DNA from: Massilia sp. ZL223
GTDB taxonomy: Bacteria; Pseudomonadota; Gammaproteobacteria; Burkholderiales; Burkholderiaceae_D
Direction of reading: 5' to 3'
DNA: 64,000 nucleotides
NCBI RefSeq assembly: GCF_018119395.1
Contig: NZ_JAGPWD010000003.1
Location: forward strand, 124,001-188,000
Of the stretch, positions 28,084 through 37,371 are shown piece by piece. The notes beneath the pieces are model-generated. The model saw only the letters and a program-made list of their open reading frames with translations. It did no database searches and was not told the origin of the DNA. The position numbers and the translations under genes are program-made. The first letter of the stretch is position 1. Each line of letters opens with the position of its first letter.

Positions 28084-28521
28084 ATGTACAAGCGCATACT
28101 TCTGCCGACCGACGGTTCCGAGGCGTCCGGGCGCGCCGTCCAGGCCGGCATTGATTTCGCCAGGAGCGTCGGGGCCGAGGTGGTCGCCATGACGGCCACG
28201 CCGGCCTTCCATACCTTCAGCGTCAGCGCCGAGATGCTGGAACAGACTCCTGAAACCTATGAAGCGGCCAGCGCCGCGCGGGCGCAGCGCCTGCTGGACG
28301 AGGCCGCCGCCGCCGCACGCGATGCCGGCGTGCCCGCGACCAGCCTGCGGGTGGTGGCGGACAGTCCGTACGAAGCCATCATCGCCACCGCGCGCGAGCG
28401 CGGCTGCGACCTGATCGTGATGGCGTCCCACGGCTACCATGGCATCAAGGGCCTGCTGCTTGGCAGCGAGACGCATAAAGTGCTGGTCCACAGCGCGATT
28501 CCGGTCCTGGTGCACCGCTAG
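28084..28521 (+). CDS. Universal stress protein (UspA family)
   Basis: The 145-residue single-domain protein starts MYKRILLPTDGSEAS and ends with the nucleotide-binding loop GYHGIKGLLLGSETHKVLVHS, the G-x2-G-x9-G(S) pattern of ATP-binding UspA proteins. AGGGAG precedes the ATG at 28084. The phosphofructokinase gene begins three bases after its stop, so the two are translated from one message, linking stress signalling to glycolytic flux. Confidence 0.92.
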   Translation: MYKRILLPTDGSEASGRAVQAGIDFARSVGAEVVAMTATPAFHTFSVSAEMLEQTPETYEAASAARAQRLLDEAAAAARDAGVPATSLRVVADSPYEAIIATARERGCDLIVMASHGYHGIKGLLLGSETHKVLVHSAIPVLVHR

Positions 28522-28524
28522 GCC

Positions 28525-29637
28525 ATGGGGTCGCTCATCCGGCGCCTGGCCATTGTCACCGGCGGGGGCGACGCCCCCGGGCTGAATGCAGTGATCCGCG
28601 CGGCCGTGCTGGCGGCCGACCGCCTGGGCTGGGAGTGCTACGGCATCCGCGACGGCTTCAACGGCCTGCTGGCGCCCGAACTCTGCCTCGGCGAGCCGGT
28701 GCCGCAACTGTTGGCCGACCATGTGCACGGCATCGGCCATCTCGGCGGCACCATCCTCGGCAGCACCAACCGGGGCAATCCGTTGCGCTATCCGACGCGG
28801 CGCACTGACGGCAGCCTGGCGGAGGAAGACCGCAGTGGCGAGCTGGCGGCCTTGCTGCGCCGGCGCGGCTTCGACGCGCTCATCGTCGTGGGCGGGGACG
28901 GTTCGATGGAAATCGCCGCGGCCCTGGAGCGCAAGGGCGTGCGGGTGGTGGGCGTGCCCAAGACCATCGACAATGACCTCGATTGCACCATCCAGACCTT
29001 CGGCTTCGACACCGCGGCCGGCTTCGCCACCGAATGCATCGACCGCCTGCATACGACCGCGGACAGCCAGCACCGCGTGATGGTGGTCGAGGTGATGGGG
29101 CGCTACGCCGGCTGGATCGCGCTGCACGCGGGGATGGCGGCCGGCGCGCACGCGATCCTGCTGCCCGAACTCGACTTCGATATCGACGCCGTCGCGGATG
29201 CGGTGCGGCGGCGAGATGCGCGCGGACGGCATCACGCCATCGTGGTGGCGGCCGAAGGCGCCCAGCCGCTGGGCGGCCAGCGCGTGGTGCAGGCGGCGGC
29301 CGAAGCGGGGCACGCCGAGCGCCTGGGCGGCATCGGCGCCTGGGTCGAGGCGCGGCTGGCCGAGCGTACCGGCAAGGAGTGCCGCAGCGTGGTGCTGGGC
29401 CACCTGCTGCGCGGCGGCAGCCCGTCCGCCGTCGACCGCGTGATCGCCGCGCGCTTCGGCGCGGCGGCGGTGAGGGCGCTGGCGGCTGGGCAATCGGGCG
29501 TAATGGTGACCCTGGGCGAGCACGAGATCGGCACCGCGCCGCTGGCCGAGGTGGCCGGCCGCACCAAGCGCGTGCCGCTCGACGGCGACACGGTGCGCAC
29601 GGCGCGCGATCTCGGCATCTGCCTCGGCGACCGCTAG
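28525..29637 (+). CDS. pfkA: 6-phosphofructokinase (PfkA family, mixed-type signature)
   Basis: The 370-residue enzyme phosphorylates fructose-6-phosphate. It shows GGGDAPGLNAVIRA, GGDGS (residues 123-127), PKTIDND with catalytic Asp149, and VMGRYAGWIAL. The E. coli Gly104 position is Gly126, as in ATP users, while the Gly124 position is Lys146, as in PPi users. This Gly/Lys pair marks the mixed-substrate branch of the family, so the phosphate donor cannot be settled by sequence alone; ATP is somewhat favoured. It starts three bases after the stress-protein stop and its TAG overlaps the stop of the convergent TetR gene. Confidence 0.88.
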   Translation: MGSLIRRLAIVTGGGDAPGLNAVIRAAVLAADRLGWECYGIRDGFNGLLAPELCLGEPVPQLLADHVHGIGHLGGTILGSTNRGNPLRYPTRRTDGSLAEEDRSGELAALLRRRGFDALIVVGGDGSMEIAAALERKGVRVVGVPKTIDNDLDCTIQTFGFDTAAGFATECIDRLHTTADSQHRVMVVEVMGRYAGWIALHAGMAAGAHAILLPELDFDIDAVADAVRRRDARGRHHAIVVAAEGAQPLGGQRVVQAAAEAGHAERLGGIGAWVEARLAERTGKECRSVVLGHLLRGGSPSAVDRVIAARFGAAAVRALAAGQSGVMVTLGEHEIGTAPLAEVAGRTKRVPLDGDTVRTARDLGICLGDR

Positions 29638-30254
29638 CGCGTGCTTGTTACGGCCCGCACCGCCAGGTCGCCGATGGTGCGCTCGGCGTCCTCGAAATCG
29701 GCCGCCGCCAGTTCGTCCCGGTCCAGCACCAGCGCCATCTGGGCGGCGAAGTCGGCATAGGACTGGGTCATCGCCCACAGCGCGAACAGCAGGTGGGTCG
29801 CGTTCACCGGCGCGATGCGGCCCTCGCGGATCCAGCGCTCGAACACTTCGATATCCCGGCGCAGCAGCGGCACCACGCGTTCGCGGATCTGCTCCCCGTA
29901 GAACTTGGCGCCGCCGATGACTTCCATCGCATACACGCGCGAGGCCCAGGGCTGCTCGCGCGAGAAGCGCAGCTTGGCCGCGACATAGGCGCGCAGCACA
30001 TCCGCGGGCGCGCCTTCGGCCTCGGCCAGGTGCTGCATGCGCTCCAGCCAGTCGTCGAGCACGTCGTCGAGCACGCGCCGGTACAGGTCCTGCTTGGCGG
30101 GGAAGTAGTAGAGCAGGTTCTGCTTCGAGATGCCGGCATGCTCGGCCACGGCGGCGATGCTCGTGCCTTCGAAGCCGCGTTCGGCGAACAACCGGGTGGC
30201 GGCGGCGAGGATCGTGGTCTCGAGCTTGTCGCGGCGTTTGACGTTGATATCCAT
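29634..30254 (-). CDS. TetR-family regulator (RutR-like) of pyrimidine catabolism
   Basis: The 206-residue repressor has an N-terminal helix-turn-helix (LFAERGFEGTSIAAVAEHAG, then SKQNLLYYFPAKQDLY) and a helical ligand domain. The LLYYF form and the length resemble RutR, which senses uracil or thymine. It lies 9 bp downstream of the MocR regulator, probably in one transcript, and opposite the pyrimidine operon, which supports a role there. The start at 30254 gives the family-typical short N-terminus. Its stop overlaps the pfkA stop in CTAG. Confidence 0.85.
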   Translation of the reverse strand: MDINVKRRDKLETTILAAATRLFAERGFEGTSIAAVAEHAGISKQNLLYYFPAKQDLYRRVLDDVLDDWLERMQHLAEAEGAPADVLRAYVAAKLRFSREQPWASRVYAMEVIGGAKFYGEQIRERVVPLLRRDIEVFERWIREGRIAPVNATHLLFALWAMTQSYADFAAQMALVLDRDELAAADFEDAERTIGDLAVRAVTSTR

Positions 30255-30262
30255 GTCGATCC

Positions 30263-31723
30263 TCAGCGCTGGGTGCGCAGGAAGGCCAGCAGCCGTTCGT
30301 CGTCCGCATAGGCCGCGTTGAAGCGGAACCAGATGCCCTGGGGCTGGCGCTGGGTGAAGAACTCGCCCGGCGCGAGCAGGATGCCGGCCTTGAGGGCGGC
30401 GTCGGCGATGCCGCGCCCGTTGCGCGTGGCAATGGGCGCATCGAGCCATCCGGCGCTGACGAACATGCCGCCGCGCGGCTGGGCCAGGGGCGCCATGCCG
30501 ACGCCGCGCAAGGATTCAAGGGTGCGTTCCCGCGCATCGGCCAGCTGGCGCGCGAGGCGTTCGACCATGCGCCGGTAGCCGCGCGTGCCGATGGCGTCGA
30601 GCACGGCGCGCTCGTTGATCTCGGAAGTCGTCAGCCCGGCCACCATTTTCACGCGCAGCAGTTCCGGCAGCAGCGAGGCCGATGCGCACAGCGAGCCCAC
30701 CCGCAATACCGGCGACAGGGTCTTGGAAAAGCTGCCGACCCGGATCACGCGGCGCAAGCCGTCCATCGCCGCCAGCGAAGCTTCTCCGGGCAGGGCGAGT
30801 TCGCGGTAGATATCGTCTTCCACCAGCCAGAAGTCGAACTGCTCGGCCAGGCCCAGCAGATGGTGGGCCTGGCGCTGGGTGAGCGAGGTGCCGAGGGGGT
30901 TCTGCAGCACGGTGTTGACGAACATGAGCTTGGGGTGGTGCTCGCCCGCCTGGCGCGCGAGTTCGTCGAGGTCGAGGCCCTGGGCGCCGCGATGGACGCC
31001 GACCGGGACGCAGCCGTGGTGGCGGATCAGGGCCAGCAGGTTGCTGTAGCCGGGGTCTTCCACGAAGACCACGTCGCCGGGGCGGGTCAGCGTGCGCAGC
31101 ACCAGGTCGAACGCGTGGGTGGCGCCATGGGTGAGCAGGATCTGGTCGGCGTCGACCGGGAACAGCTCGCTGCTCAGGCTGGCGGCGAGCTGCTGGCGCA
31201 GGGCCGGGAAGCCGAGCGGGTGGCCATAGCCGCGCAGGCGGCCGGCCGGGATCTTCATCGCGTGGCGCACGGCGTCGAGGATGGTGTTTTCGCCGTACCA
31301 CTCGGGCGGCAGCCAGCCGGCGCCGACCGGCAGGGCTTCCGCCTGGCCGGAATACAGGTCGGGGGCGAGGGCGTCGATCTCGGACACCAGGCCGGGCTGC
31401 GACGGCACCGGGGCGGGCTGGGGTTGTGGGCGCGCGACGAAGAAGCCCGAACCGCGGCGCGAGGACAACAGGCCGAGCTGGTGCAGGCGCTCGTAGGCTT
31501 CGACCACGGTGAAGGTGCTGACCGCGTTGTACTTTGCGAATTGTCTAACCGAGGGCATTTTGGTCCCGGCGCCCAGTTGGCCTTCGCTTACCATCGCCGA
31601 GATGGCCGCCACGATCTGGTCGACCAGGCCGCCGCGCTTGCCTCGGTCAATGTCGAGCTGCGGCCAGGCCGCGCCTTTGTGCTTGCATGAGACATCTTCC
31701 ATCAACACCGCTTCTTCCATCAT
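30263..31723 (-). CDS. MocR-type (GntR/aminotransferase) regulator
   Basis: The 486-residue protein fuses a GntR winged helix (LVDQIVAAISAMVSEGQLGA, MPSVRQFAKYNAVSTFTVVEAYERL) to a fold-type I aminotransferase domain with YGHPLGFPALRQQLA, NTVLQNPLGT and the PLP lysine in VGSFSKTLSP. MocR proteins bind PLP and often a catabolic amine. Divergent placement from the aminotransferase gene suggests it controls the pyrimidine operon, perhaps sensing beta-alanine or a PLP adduct. In-frame ATGs at 31720 and 31702 are alternative starts. Confidence 0.88.
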   Translation of the reverse strand: MMEEAVLMEDVSCKHKGAAWPQLDIDRGKRGGLVDQIVAAISAMVSEGQLGAGTKMPSVRQFAKYNAVSTFTVVEAYERLHQLGLLSSRRGSGFFVARPQPQPAPVPSQPGLVSEIDALAPDLYSGQAEALPVGAGWLPPEWYGENTILDAVRHAMKIPAGRLRGYGHPLGFPALRQQLAASLSSELFPVDADQILLTHGATHAFDLVLRTLTRPGDVVFVEDPGYSNLLALIRHHGCVPVGVHRGAQGLDLDELARQAGEHHPKLMFVNTVLQNPLGTSLTQRQAHHLLGLAEQFDFWLVEDDIYRELALPGEASLAAMDGLRRVIRVGSFSKTLSPVLRVGSLCASASLLPELLRVKMVAGLTTSEINERAVLDAIGTRGYRRMVERLARQLADARERTLESLRGVGMAPLAQPRGGMFVSAGWLDAPIATRNGRGIADAALKAGILLAPGEFFTQRQPQGIWFRFNAAYADDERLLAFLRTQR

Positions 31724-31762
31724 CGCGCTCCGCTCGACGGGTTAAGAACTGTACAGGCCGCG

Positions 31763-31849
31763 TGACCAGTACGGTTGGTCGCTTTTGCCGGTGGTGTATC
31801 TGTTGCCAATGTTGCCTTGCTATCTATTATTGACCAGTATTTTGCCAAT
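31763..31849. promoter_or_regulatory. Candidate MocR operator region between divergent pyrimidine genes
   Basis: TGACCAGTA occurs twice as a direct repeat (31763-31771 and 31831-31839). The first copy also begins the inverted pair GACCA-N7-TGGTC. TTGCCAAT occurs at 31803 and again at 31842. MocR regulators typically bind direct repeats plus an inverted half in such divergent regions, so these are the best operator candidates. Confidence 0.5.
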
Positions 31850-31885
31850 TGGTAAAAATTTTGCCGCGACGGCGAAGGAGACCGC

Positions 31886-33202
31886 ATGAACGAGTCCAGG
31901 CCCCAGTCGATGTCCTCATTTTGGATGCCATTCACGAACAACCGCGACTTCAAGACCAGTCCGCGCCTGCTCGTGTCGGCCGAAGGGATGTATTACCGCG
32001 ATGTCGACGGCAATCCCATCCTCGACGGCACCGCCGGGCTGTGGTGCGTGCCCTGCGGCCACGCCCAGCCGCGCATCACCGAGGCGATCGCCACCATGGC
32101 CGGCCAGCTGGATTTCGCGCCGACCTTCCAGATGGGGCACCCGGCGGCCTTCGAGCTGGCCGAACAGCTGATGGACTACACGGGCCACAAGTTCGGCCAC
32201 GTCTTCTACACCAACTCCGGCTCCGAGGCGGTCGACACCGCGCTCAAGATGGCGCTGGCTTACCACAAGGCGCGCGGGGAGGGCGGCCGCACCCGCCTGA
32301 TCGGCCGCGAGCGCGGCTACCACGGGGTCGGCTTCGGCGGGCTGTCGGTGGGCGGCATCGGTCCCAACCGCAAGCAGTTCGGCCCGCTGCTGCCCGGCGT
32401 CGACCACCTGCCGCATACCCACAACCTGCTCAAGAACGCCTTCTCGCGTGGCGAGCCGGACTTCGGCGTGGAGCTGGCGGACGAACTGGAACGCCTGGTG
32501 GCGCTGCACGACGCCTCGACCATCGCGGCCGTCATCGTCGAGCCGGTGTCGGGGTCGACCGGGGTGCTGGTGCCGCCCAAGGGCTATCTGAAGCGCCTGC
32601 GCGAACTCTGCGACAAGCACGGCATCCTGCTGATCTTCGACGAAGTCATCACCGGCTTCGGCCGCCTGACGGCGCCCTTCGCCAGCGATTACTTCGGGGT
32701 CGAACCGGACATGATGACGGTCGCCAAGGGCCTGACCAATGCCGCCGTGCCGATGGGCGCCGTGTTCTCCAAGCGCCACATCCACGACGCCGTCATGGAC
32801 GCGCCGGCGGGCATCGAACTGTTCCACGGCTATACCTATTCCGGCCATCCGCTGGCCTGCGCGGCCTCGCTGGCCACGCTCGAGGTGTTCCGCGAGCAGG
32901 GCATCCTCGACAACGCCCGCGAGATGCAGCCTTACTTCGAGGACGCGCTGCATGCGCTGCGCGGCCTGCCGCATGTGATCGACCTGCGCTCGATCGGCCT
33001 GGTCGGCGGCATCGAGCTGGAATCCATCCCCGGCAAGCCCGGTGCGCGCGCCTACAGCGCGCTCAAGAAGGCCTTCGCGGACGGCCTCCTGATCCGCACC
33101 ACCGGCGACATCATCGCGCTGTCGCCGCCGCTCGTCCTGGGCAAGCAGCACATCGACGAATTGTTCGGCAAGCTGGCGACCGTCCTGAAGAACCTGGATT
33201 AA
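31886..33202 (+). CDS. Omega-amino acid (beta-alanine)-pyruvate aminotransferase
   Basis: The 438-residue class III PLP aminotransferase converts beta-alanine and pyruvate to malonate semialdehyde and alanine (3-aminoisobutyrate for thymine). It shows [13 protein letters not shown] near the N-terminus, [32 protein letters not shown] and the PLP lysine Lys281 in [15 protein letters not shown] precedes the ATG at 31886. It opens the plus-strand pyrimidine catabolic operon, with mmsA 5 bp downstream, which fits its place after amide hydrolysis in the pathway. Confidence 0.92.
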   Translation: MNESRPQSMSSFWMPFTNNRDFKTSPRLLVSAEGMYYRDVDGNPILDGTAGLWCVPCGHAQPRITEAIATMAGQLDFAPTFQMGHPAAFELAEQLMDYTGHKFGHVFYTNSGSEAVDTALKMALAYHKARGEGGRTRLIGRERGYHGVGFGGLSVGGIGPNRKQFGPLLPGVDHLPHTHNLLKNAFSRGEPDFGVELADELERLVALHDASTIAAVIVEPVSGSTGVLVPPKGYLKRLRELCDKHGILLIFDEVITGFGRLTAPFASDYFGVEPDMMTVAKGLTNAAVPMGAVFSKRHIHDAVMDAPAGIELFHGYTYSGHPLACAASLATLEVFREQGILDNAREMQPYFEDALHALRGLPHVIDLRSIGLVGGIELESIPGKPGARAYSALKKAFADGLLIRTTGDIIALSPPLVLGKQHIDELFGKLATVLKNLD

Positions 33203-33207
33203 GACCT

Positions 33208-34701
33208 ATGACCTTCATCTCGCATTTCATCAACGGCCAGCAGCTCGAGCGGCCCAGCCTGCGCCAGGCCGATGTCTACAACCCGGCGCGCGGCGCGCCT
33301 TGCGCCACCGTGGCGCTGGCGGACCACGAGGACGTCGACGCGGCCGTGGGCGCCGCCCATGCGGCTTTCCCGGCCTGGGCGGCGACGCCGCCGCTGCAGC
33401 GGGCGCGGGTGCTGTTCAATTACCTGCAGCTGTGCCGCGCGCATACCGACCAATTCGCGGCCCTGGTCACGCGCGAACACGGCAAGACCTTCGCTGACGC
33501 CCAGGGCGAAGTGGCGCGCGGGATCGAAGTCGTGGAATTCGCGGTCGGCATCCCGCAGCTGCTCAAGGGCGAGTTCACCGACCAGGTGGCGCGCGGCATC
33601 GACGCCTGGTCGATGCGCCAGCCGCTGGGCGTGGTGGCCGGCATCACACCCTTCAACTTCCCGGTGATGGTGCCGATGTGGATGTTCCCGATCGCGATCG
33701 CCTGCGGCAATACCTTCGTGCTCAAACCCTCGGAGCGCGACCCCTCGGCCTCCTTGCTGCATGCGCGCCTGCTCAAGGATGCGGGGCTGCCGGACGGAGT
33801 GTTCAATGTGGTCCAGGGCGACAAGGTGGCGGTCGATGCGCTGCTCGACCATCCCGATGTGCAGGCGGTCAGCTTTGTCGGTTCGACCCCGATTGCCGAA
33901 TACATCTACGCGCGCGGTTCCGCCAAGGGCAAGCGCGTGCAGGCCCTGGGCGGCGCCAAGAACCATATGGTGGTGATGCCCGACGCCGACATGACGATGG
34001 CCGTCGACGCCCTGATCGGCGCCGCCTACGGCTCTGCGGGCGAGCGCTGCATGGCCATCTCCGTCGCGGTAGCGGTGGGCGAGGCGGGCGACCGCCTGGT
34101 GGCGGCGCTGGCCGAGCGCACGGCCCGGCTGAAGATCGGCGACGGCATGCAGGACGGCGCCGAGATGGGGCCGGTGATCACCAGGGCCGCCAAGGAGCGC
34201 ATCGAGCGCCTGATCGGCCAGGGCGTGGAACAGGGCGCGACACTCGTCGTGGACGGGCGCGGCCACCAGGTCGCGGGCTGCGAGAAAGGCTTCTTCGTGG
34301 GCGGCACCCTGTTCGACCACGTCAAGCCGGACATGACGATCTACAAGGAAGAGATCTTCGGGCCGGTGCTGTGCGTGGTGCGCCTGCCGGACGTGGGCAG
34401 CGCCGTGGAACTCATCAACGCCAACGAATACGGCAACGGCGTCGCCATCTTCACCCGCGACGGCGGCGTGGCGCGCGAGTTCGTGCGCCAGATCGAAGTG
34501 GGCATGGTGGGCGTAAACGTGCCGCTGCCGGTGCCGATGGCCTTCAACAGCTTCGGCGGCTGGAAACGCAGCCTGTTCGGCGACCATCACGCCTACGGAC
34601 CGGAAGGCGTGCGCTTCTACACGCGCCACAAGGCAGTGATGCAGCGCTGGCCGGATAGCGCCAGTTCCGGACCGCAGTTCGCTTTCCCGCAGATGAAATA
34701 G
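33208..34701 (+). CDS. mmsA: CoA-acylating methylmalonate/malonate-semialdehyde dehydrogenase
   Basis: The 497-residue enzyme converts malonate semialdehyde to acetyl-CoA, or methylmalonate semialdehyde to propionyl-CoA, with NAD and CoA. It has the family signature [34 protein letters not shown] in place of the usual ELGGKSP, and the catalytic Cys281 in AGERCMAIS. It ends the pathway of this operon and starts 5 bp after the aminotransferase stop, at ATG 33208, with a poor ribosome site suggesting translational coupling. Confidence 0.93.
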   Translation: MTFISHFINGQQLERPSLRQADVYNPARGAPCATVALADHEDVDAAVGAAHAAFPAWAATPPLQRARVLFNYLQLCRAHTDQFAALVTREHGKTFADAQGEVARGIEVVEFAVGIPQLLKGEFTDQVARGIDAWSMRQPLGVVAGITPFNFPVMVPMWMFPIAIACGNTFVLKPSERDPSASLLHARLLKDAGLPDGVFNVVQGDKVAVDALLDHPDVQAVSFVGSTPIAEYIYARGSAKGKRVQALGGAKNHMVVMPDADMTMAVDALIGAAYGSAGERCMAISVAVAVGEAGDRLVAALAERTARLKIGDGMQDGAEMGPVITRAAKERIERLIGQGVEQGATLVVDGRGHQVAGCEKGFFVGGTLFDHVKPDMTIYKEEIFGPVLCVVRLPDVGSAVELINANEYGNGVAIFTRDGGVAREFVRQIEVGMVGVNVPLPVPMAFNSFGGWKRSLFGDHHAYGPEGVRFYTRHKAVMQRWPDSASSGPQFAFPQMK

Positions 34702-34716
34702 ACATAAGGGACGCCT

Positions 34717-36093
34717 ATGCTCGACTCACTCCAACACTTGCCCTCCGCCGCCGGTTCGAGCAGCGAACTGGCCGCCCATTTCACCGACCTGGCCCCGCCG
34801 CTCACCGCGCGCCAGGCGGCGGTCGAGGCGGCCCGCTGTCTCTATTGCTACGACGCGCCCTGCATGAACGCCTGCCCCACCGATATCGACGTGGCCGGCT
34901 TCATCCGCAATATCCATGAGCAGAACATCGATGGCGCCGCCTACGGCATCCTGAAGGCGAACATCTTCGGCGGCAGCTGCTCGCGCGTCTGCCCGACCGA
35001 GATCCTGTGCGAGGACGCCTGCGTGCGCAACAACCCGGCCGAGCGCGAGCCGGTGCGCATCGGGCTGCTGCAGCGCTACGCCATCGATCATGCCCATTTC
35101 AATGGCCACCCGTTCCAGCGCGCCCCGTCCACCGGCAAGGTGGTGGCCGTGGTCGGCGCGGGGCCGGCGGGCCTGTCCTGCGCCCACCGCCTGGCCATGC
35201 TGGGCCACGACGTGGTCGTGTACGAGGCGCGCGAGAAGGCGGGCGGCCTGAACGAATACGGCATCGCCAGGTACAAGCTGCCGGGCGACTTCGCCCAGGC
35301 GGAGGTGGACTTCCTGCTGGCCATCGGCGGCATCGAGATCGCCTACGGCCGCAAGCTGGGCGTGAACCTGAGCCTGGCCGAGCTGCACGCCCGCTACGAC
35401 GCGGTCTTCCTCGGGATCGGCCTGGGCGCCAGCCGCGCACTCGGCCTGACGGGCGAGGATGCGCCTGGCCTGATGGCGGCGATCGACTATATCGCCGCGC
35501 TGCGCCAGGCGAGCGACCTGGCCAGCCTGCCGGTGCCGCGCCGCGCCATCGTCATCGGCGCGGGGAATACGGCGATCGACATGGCGGTGCAGATCAAGCG
35601 CCTGGGCGCGGCGGAGGTGACCCTGGTGTACCGGCGCGGCATGGAATCCATGAGCGCGACCGGCCACGAAATCGAGATCGCCAAGGCCAACCAGGTCCAG
35701 ATTCGCACCTGGGCCGCGCCGCTGGAGGTGCTGCTGGACGACACCGCCAAGGTGGCCGGCATGCGCTTCGAGCAGACCCGCATCGAGGACGGCCGGCTGG
35801 TGCGCACCGGCGGCTATCTCGAGATCGCGGCGGACGCGGTGTTCAAGGCCATCGGCCAGGGCATGAGCGAAGAGGGGCTACAGGAGCCGCTGGCGCGGGA
35901 ACTGTCGCGCGAGGGCGAGCGCATCTGGATCGACGAGCGCTTCCGCACCGCGCTGCCCGGCATCTACGCCGGCGGCGATTGCGTGGCGCCGGGTCAGGAC
36001 CTGACGGTGCAGGCGGTCCAGCATGGCAAGCTGGCAGCGCTCTCCATTCACAACGATATCCAATCGACATCGGAGGCAGCATGGCCGACCTGA
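34717..36093 (+). CDS. preT: NAD-dependent dihydropyrimidine dehydrogenase, small subunit (PreT)
   Basis: The 458-residue flavoprotein passes electrons from NAD(P)H to PreA. Its N-terminus carries the cysteine-rich iron-sulfur region CYDAPCMNACPTDIDV and SCSRVCPTEILCEDAC, followed by the FAD site VVGAGPAGLSCAHRLAMLGHD and the NAD(P) site AIVIGAGNTAIDMAVQIKRLG. It ends with the FAD-contact segment IYAGGDCVAPGQDLTVQAVQ. AAGGGA precedes the ATG at 34717, and the 3' end overlaps preA by 13 bp, in keeping with a stoichiometric complex. Confidence 0.92.
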   Translation: MLDSLQHLPSAAGSSSELAAHFTDLAPPLTARQAAVEAARCLYCYDAPCMNACPTDIDVAGFIRNIHEQNIDGAAYGILKANIFGGSCSRVCPTEILCEDACVRNNPAEREPVRIGLLQRYAIDHAHFNGHPFQRAPSTGKVVAVVGAGPAGLSCAHRLAMLGHDVVVYEAREKAGGLNEYGIARYKLPGDFAQAEVDFLLAIGGIEIAYGRKLGVNLSLAELHARYDAVFLGIGLGASRALGLTGEDAPGLMAAIDYIAALRQASDLASLPVPRRAIVIGAGNTAIDMAVQIKRLGAAEVTLVYRRGMESMSATGHEIEIAKANQVQIRTWAAPLEVLLDDTAKVAGMRFEQTRIEDGRLVRTGGYLEIAADAVFKAIGQGMSEEGLQEPLARELSREGERIWIDERFRTALPGIYAGGDCVAPGQDLTVQAVQHGKLAALSIHNDIQSTSEAAWPT

Positions 36094-37370
36094 GCATCGA
36101 CTTCTGCGGCATCAAGTCGCCGAACCCGTTCTGGCTGGCCTCGGCGCCGCCGACCGACAAGGCCTACAACGTCGTGCGCGCCTTCGAGGCCGGCTGGGGC
36201 GGGGTGGTCTGGAAGACCCTGGGAGAAGATCCGCCGGCGGTCAACGTCTCCTCGCGCTATTCGGCCCACTACGGCAAGAACCGCGAAGTCCTCGGCTTCA
36301 ACAACATCGAGCTGATCACCGACCGCAGCCTGGAGATCAACCTGCGCGAAATCACGCAGGTGAAAAAGGACTGGCCGGACCGGGCCCTGGTCGTGTCCCT
36401 GATGCTGCCCTGCGAGGAAGCGCCCTGGGCCGCCATCCTGCCCCTGATCGAGGCCACCGGCGCCGACGGCATCGAGCTGAATTTCGGCTGCCCGCACGGC
36501 ATGCCGGAGCGCGGCATGGGCGCGGCCGTGGGACAGGTGCCGGACTACGTGCAGATGGTGACCGCCTGGTGCAAGAAGCACACGCGCCTGCCGGTGATCG
36601 TCAAACTGACGCCCAACATCACCGATGTGCGCGCCCCAGCCCGGGCCGCGCTGGCTGGCGGCGCCGATGCCGTCTCCCTGATCAACACCATCAATTCCAT
36701 CACCCACCTCGACCTGGACCGCATGGTGGCTTTCCCGGTGGTCGGCGGCGCCAGCACCCACGGCGGCTACTGCGGCTCGGCGGTCAAGCCGATCGCGCTC
36801 AACATGGTGGCCGAGATCGCACGCGACCCGGCGACGCGCGGCTTGCCGATCTCCGGCATCGGCGGCATCGGCAGCTGGCGCGACGCGGCCGAGTTCATCG
36901 CCCTGGGCGCGGGCTGCGTGCAGGTATGCACGGCGGCCATGCTGCATGGCTTCCGCATCGTCGAGGAAATGAAGGATGGCCTGGCGCGCTGGATGGACAG
37001 CAAGGCTTACGCGGACATCGCCGCCTTCTCCGGCAAGGCGGTGCCCAATACCACCGACTGGAAATACCTGGACATGAATTACCAGGTAATCGCCCGGATC
37101 GACCAGGACAAGTGCATCCAGTGCGGCAAATGCTACGTGGCCTGCGAGGACACCTCGCACCAGGCCATCGCCCGCGCCGTCGACGGGGCCGGCAAGCGGC
37201 GCTACGAGGTCATCCGCGACGAATGCGTGGGCTGCAACCTGTGCGAGATCACCTGCCCGGTTGAGGCCTGCATCACGATGGTGCCGCAGCAGACCGGCAA
37301 GCCCTATATGAACTGGACCGAGGATCCGCGCAATCCCCGTGCGGAGACGGCTGCGGCGAAGGTGGCCTGA
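36081..37370 (+). CDS. preA: NAD-dependent dihydropyrimidine dehydrogenase, catalytic subunit (PreA)
   Basis: The 429-residue subunit reduces uracil or thymine to the dihydro form on FMN. An FMN barrel (NPFWLASAPPTDKAYNVVRA, ELNFGCPHGMPERGMG, SGIGGIGSWRDAAEFI) is followed by a two-cluster ferredoxin tail with CIQCGKCYVAC and CVGCNLCEITCP. The loop position of the general-acid Cys671 in pig enzyme (MGLACGQ) reads Val here (MGAAVGQ). I cannot say whether this is usual in bacterial PreA. GGAGG precedes the ATG at 36081 inside the preT end. Confidence 0.92.
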   Translation: MADLSIDFCGIKSPNPFWLASAPPTDKAYNVVRAFEAGWGGVVWKTLGEDPPAVNVSSRYSAHYGKNREVLGFNNIELITDRSLEINLREITQVKKDWPDRALVVSLMLPCEEAPWAAILPLIEATGADGIELNFGCPHGMPERGMGAAVGQVPDYVQMVTAWCKKHTRLPVIVKLTPNITDVRAPARAALAGGADAVSLINTINSITHLDLDRMVAFPVVGGASTHGGYCGSAVKPIALNMVAEIARDPATRGLPISGIGGIGSWRDAAEFIALGAGCVQVCTAAMLHGFRIVEEMKDGLARWMDSKAYADIAAFSGKAVPNTTDWKYLDMNYQVIARIDQDKCIQCGKCYVACEDTSHQAIARAVDGAGKRRYEVIRDECVGCNLCEITCPVEACITMVPQQTGKPYMNWTEDPRNPRAETAAAKVA

Positions 37371-37371
37371 T

